Source of the DNA: Streptomyces sp. SAI-135
GTDB lineage: Bacteria > Actinomycetota > Actinomycetes > Streptomycetales > Streptomycetaceae
DNA: 64,000 bases
Assembly: GCF_029893805.1 (NCBI RefSeq)
Contig: NZ_JARXYP010000002.1
Location: 5,642,001 to 5,706,000, forward strand
Reading direction: 5' to 3'
Positions 63,635 to 64,000 of the stretch are shown here, in pieces. How positions within the stretch are numbered: the first letter of the stretch is position 1; each line of letters opens with the position of its first letter. Position numbers and translations under genes: made by a program. The notes beneath the pieces are model-generated. The model was not told the origin of the DNA, ran no database searches, and saw nothing but the letters and a program-made list of their open reading frames with translations.

Positions 63635-64000
63635 ATGTTCGGTGTCATCGACCTCCCCACCTATCTGGCAGGCCTCGTCCTGATCGTCCTGCTGCCCGGC
63701 CCCAACTCGCTCTACGTCGTCTCCGTCGCCGCGCGGCGGGGTGTGCGGGCCGGGTACACCGCCGCGGCCGGGGTGTGGTGCGGGGACGCCGTGCTGATGA
63801 CCCTGTCCGCCGCCGGGGTCGCCTCACTGCTCCAGGCCAACGCCGTGCTGTTCGGGATCGTGAAGTACGCGGGGGCCGGGTACCTGACCTGGCTCGCGGT
63901 GGGGATGCTGCGGGCCGCGTGGGACACCTGGCGGTCGCGGCGGTCGCCCGTGGCCGAGGCGGAGGCGGCCGCCGACACCGGCCCGGGTGAGCGGGCCGTA
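63635..64000 (+). CDS. LysE/LeuE family amino-acid exporter (3' truncated by window)
   Basis: From ATG 63635 the first 122 residues are present. The LysE family pattern is clear: LIVLLPGPNSLYVVSVAARRGVRAGYTAAAGVWCGDAVLMTLSAAGVASLL, with a first helix, a Pro-rich turn and a second helix. It matches leucine-exporter-like (LeuE) members. The gene starts 17 bases after the mutase stop, so the two are probably co-transcribed. The rest lies beyond the window. Confidence 0.85.
   Translation, partial: MFGVIDLPTYLAGLVLIVLLPGPNSLYVVSVAARRGVRAGYTAAAGVWCGDAVLMTLSAAGVASLLQANAVLFGIVKYAGAGYLTWLAVGMLRAAWDTWRSRRSPVAEAEAAADTGPGERAV

Overview
The window is chromosomal DNA of a Streptomyces or very close relative. 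It is very GC-rich, with third codon positions almost always G or C, and many starts are GTG (one is probably TTG). It carries many ECF sigma factors, envelope proteins and Gly/Ser-rich secreted proteins. The gene order (betaine transporter, glyA, trpS, DD-carboxypeptidase, sdhCDAB, two ECF sigma factors, methylmalonyl-CoA mutase-like gene) resembles, from memory, the core arm of the S. coelicolor chromosome around its trpS2-sdh region. I see no insertion sequence, prophage, CRISPR array, tRNA or rRNA.

Layout. 1-1.5 kb: end of an unknown gene and a membrane-anchored protein. 1.7-8.8 kb: an osmoprotection operon with aldehyde dehydrogenase, GMC (choline dehydrogenase-like) oxidoreductase, and a glycine-betaine ABC transporter with a fused double permease. 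8.8-11.9 kb: two tandem AhpD-like genes and a PEP-mutase-like gene, divergent from a MocR regulator. 11.9-17.5 kb: DMT transporter, a lipoprotein + glutathionylspermidine-synthase-like ATP-grasp pair, an LLM oxidoreductase, and glyA behind a ZTP riboswitch. 17.6-20.7 kb: a minus-strand ECF sigma cluster whose sigma gene and downstream gene pair share one promoter motif. 20.8-25 kb: trpS, a 2H phosphoesterase, and a DprE2/DprE1-like pair.

25-38.3 kb: BrkB-like protein, DD-carboxypeptidase, SCO4848-type membrane protein, metallophosphoesterase, an orphan solute-binding protein, an anti-sigma kinase, a two-component system divergent from an MMPL exporter, a TetR-containing operon with two palindromic operators, and a VOC protein. 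38.4-42.3 kb: TM2 + DUF2752 and a small protein + DUF4132 pair. 42.3-45.4 kb: a short, less conserved-looking island (Uma2 nuclease-like protein, membrane proteins, small CxxC protein) with more A/T-ended codons. 45.5-49 kb: the sdhCDAB operon with a very strong terminator.

49.1-64 kb: OHCU decarboxylase, GH20 hexosaminidase, several unknown proteins, a PGRP-type amidase, two paralogous ECF-sigma/membrane-protein operons in tandem, an L,D-transpeptidase lipoprotein, a stand-alone methylmalonyl-CoA mutase large subunit, and the start of a LysE/LeuE exporter. Many of these genes act on the cell envelope: two peptidoglycan peptidase/transpeptidase enzymes, an amidase, a hexosaminidase, three ECF systems and the Dpr pair. 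The most useful non-coding elements are the ZTP riboswitch, the twin ECF promoters, the twin TetR-type operators and the terminators.
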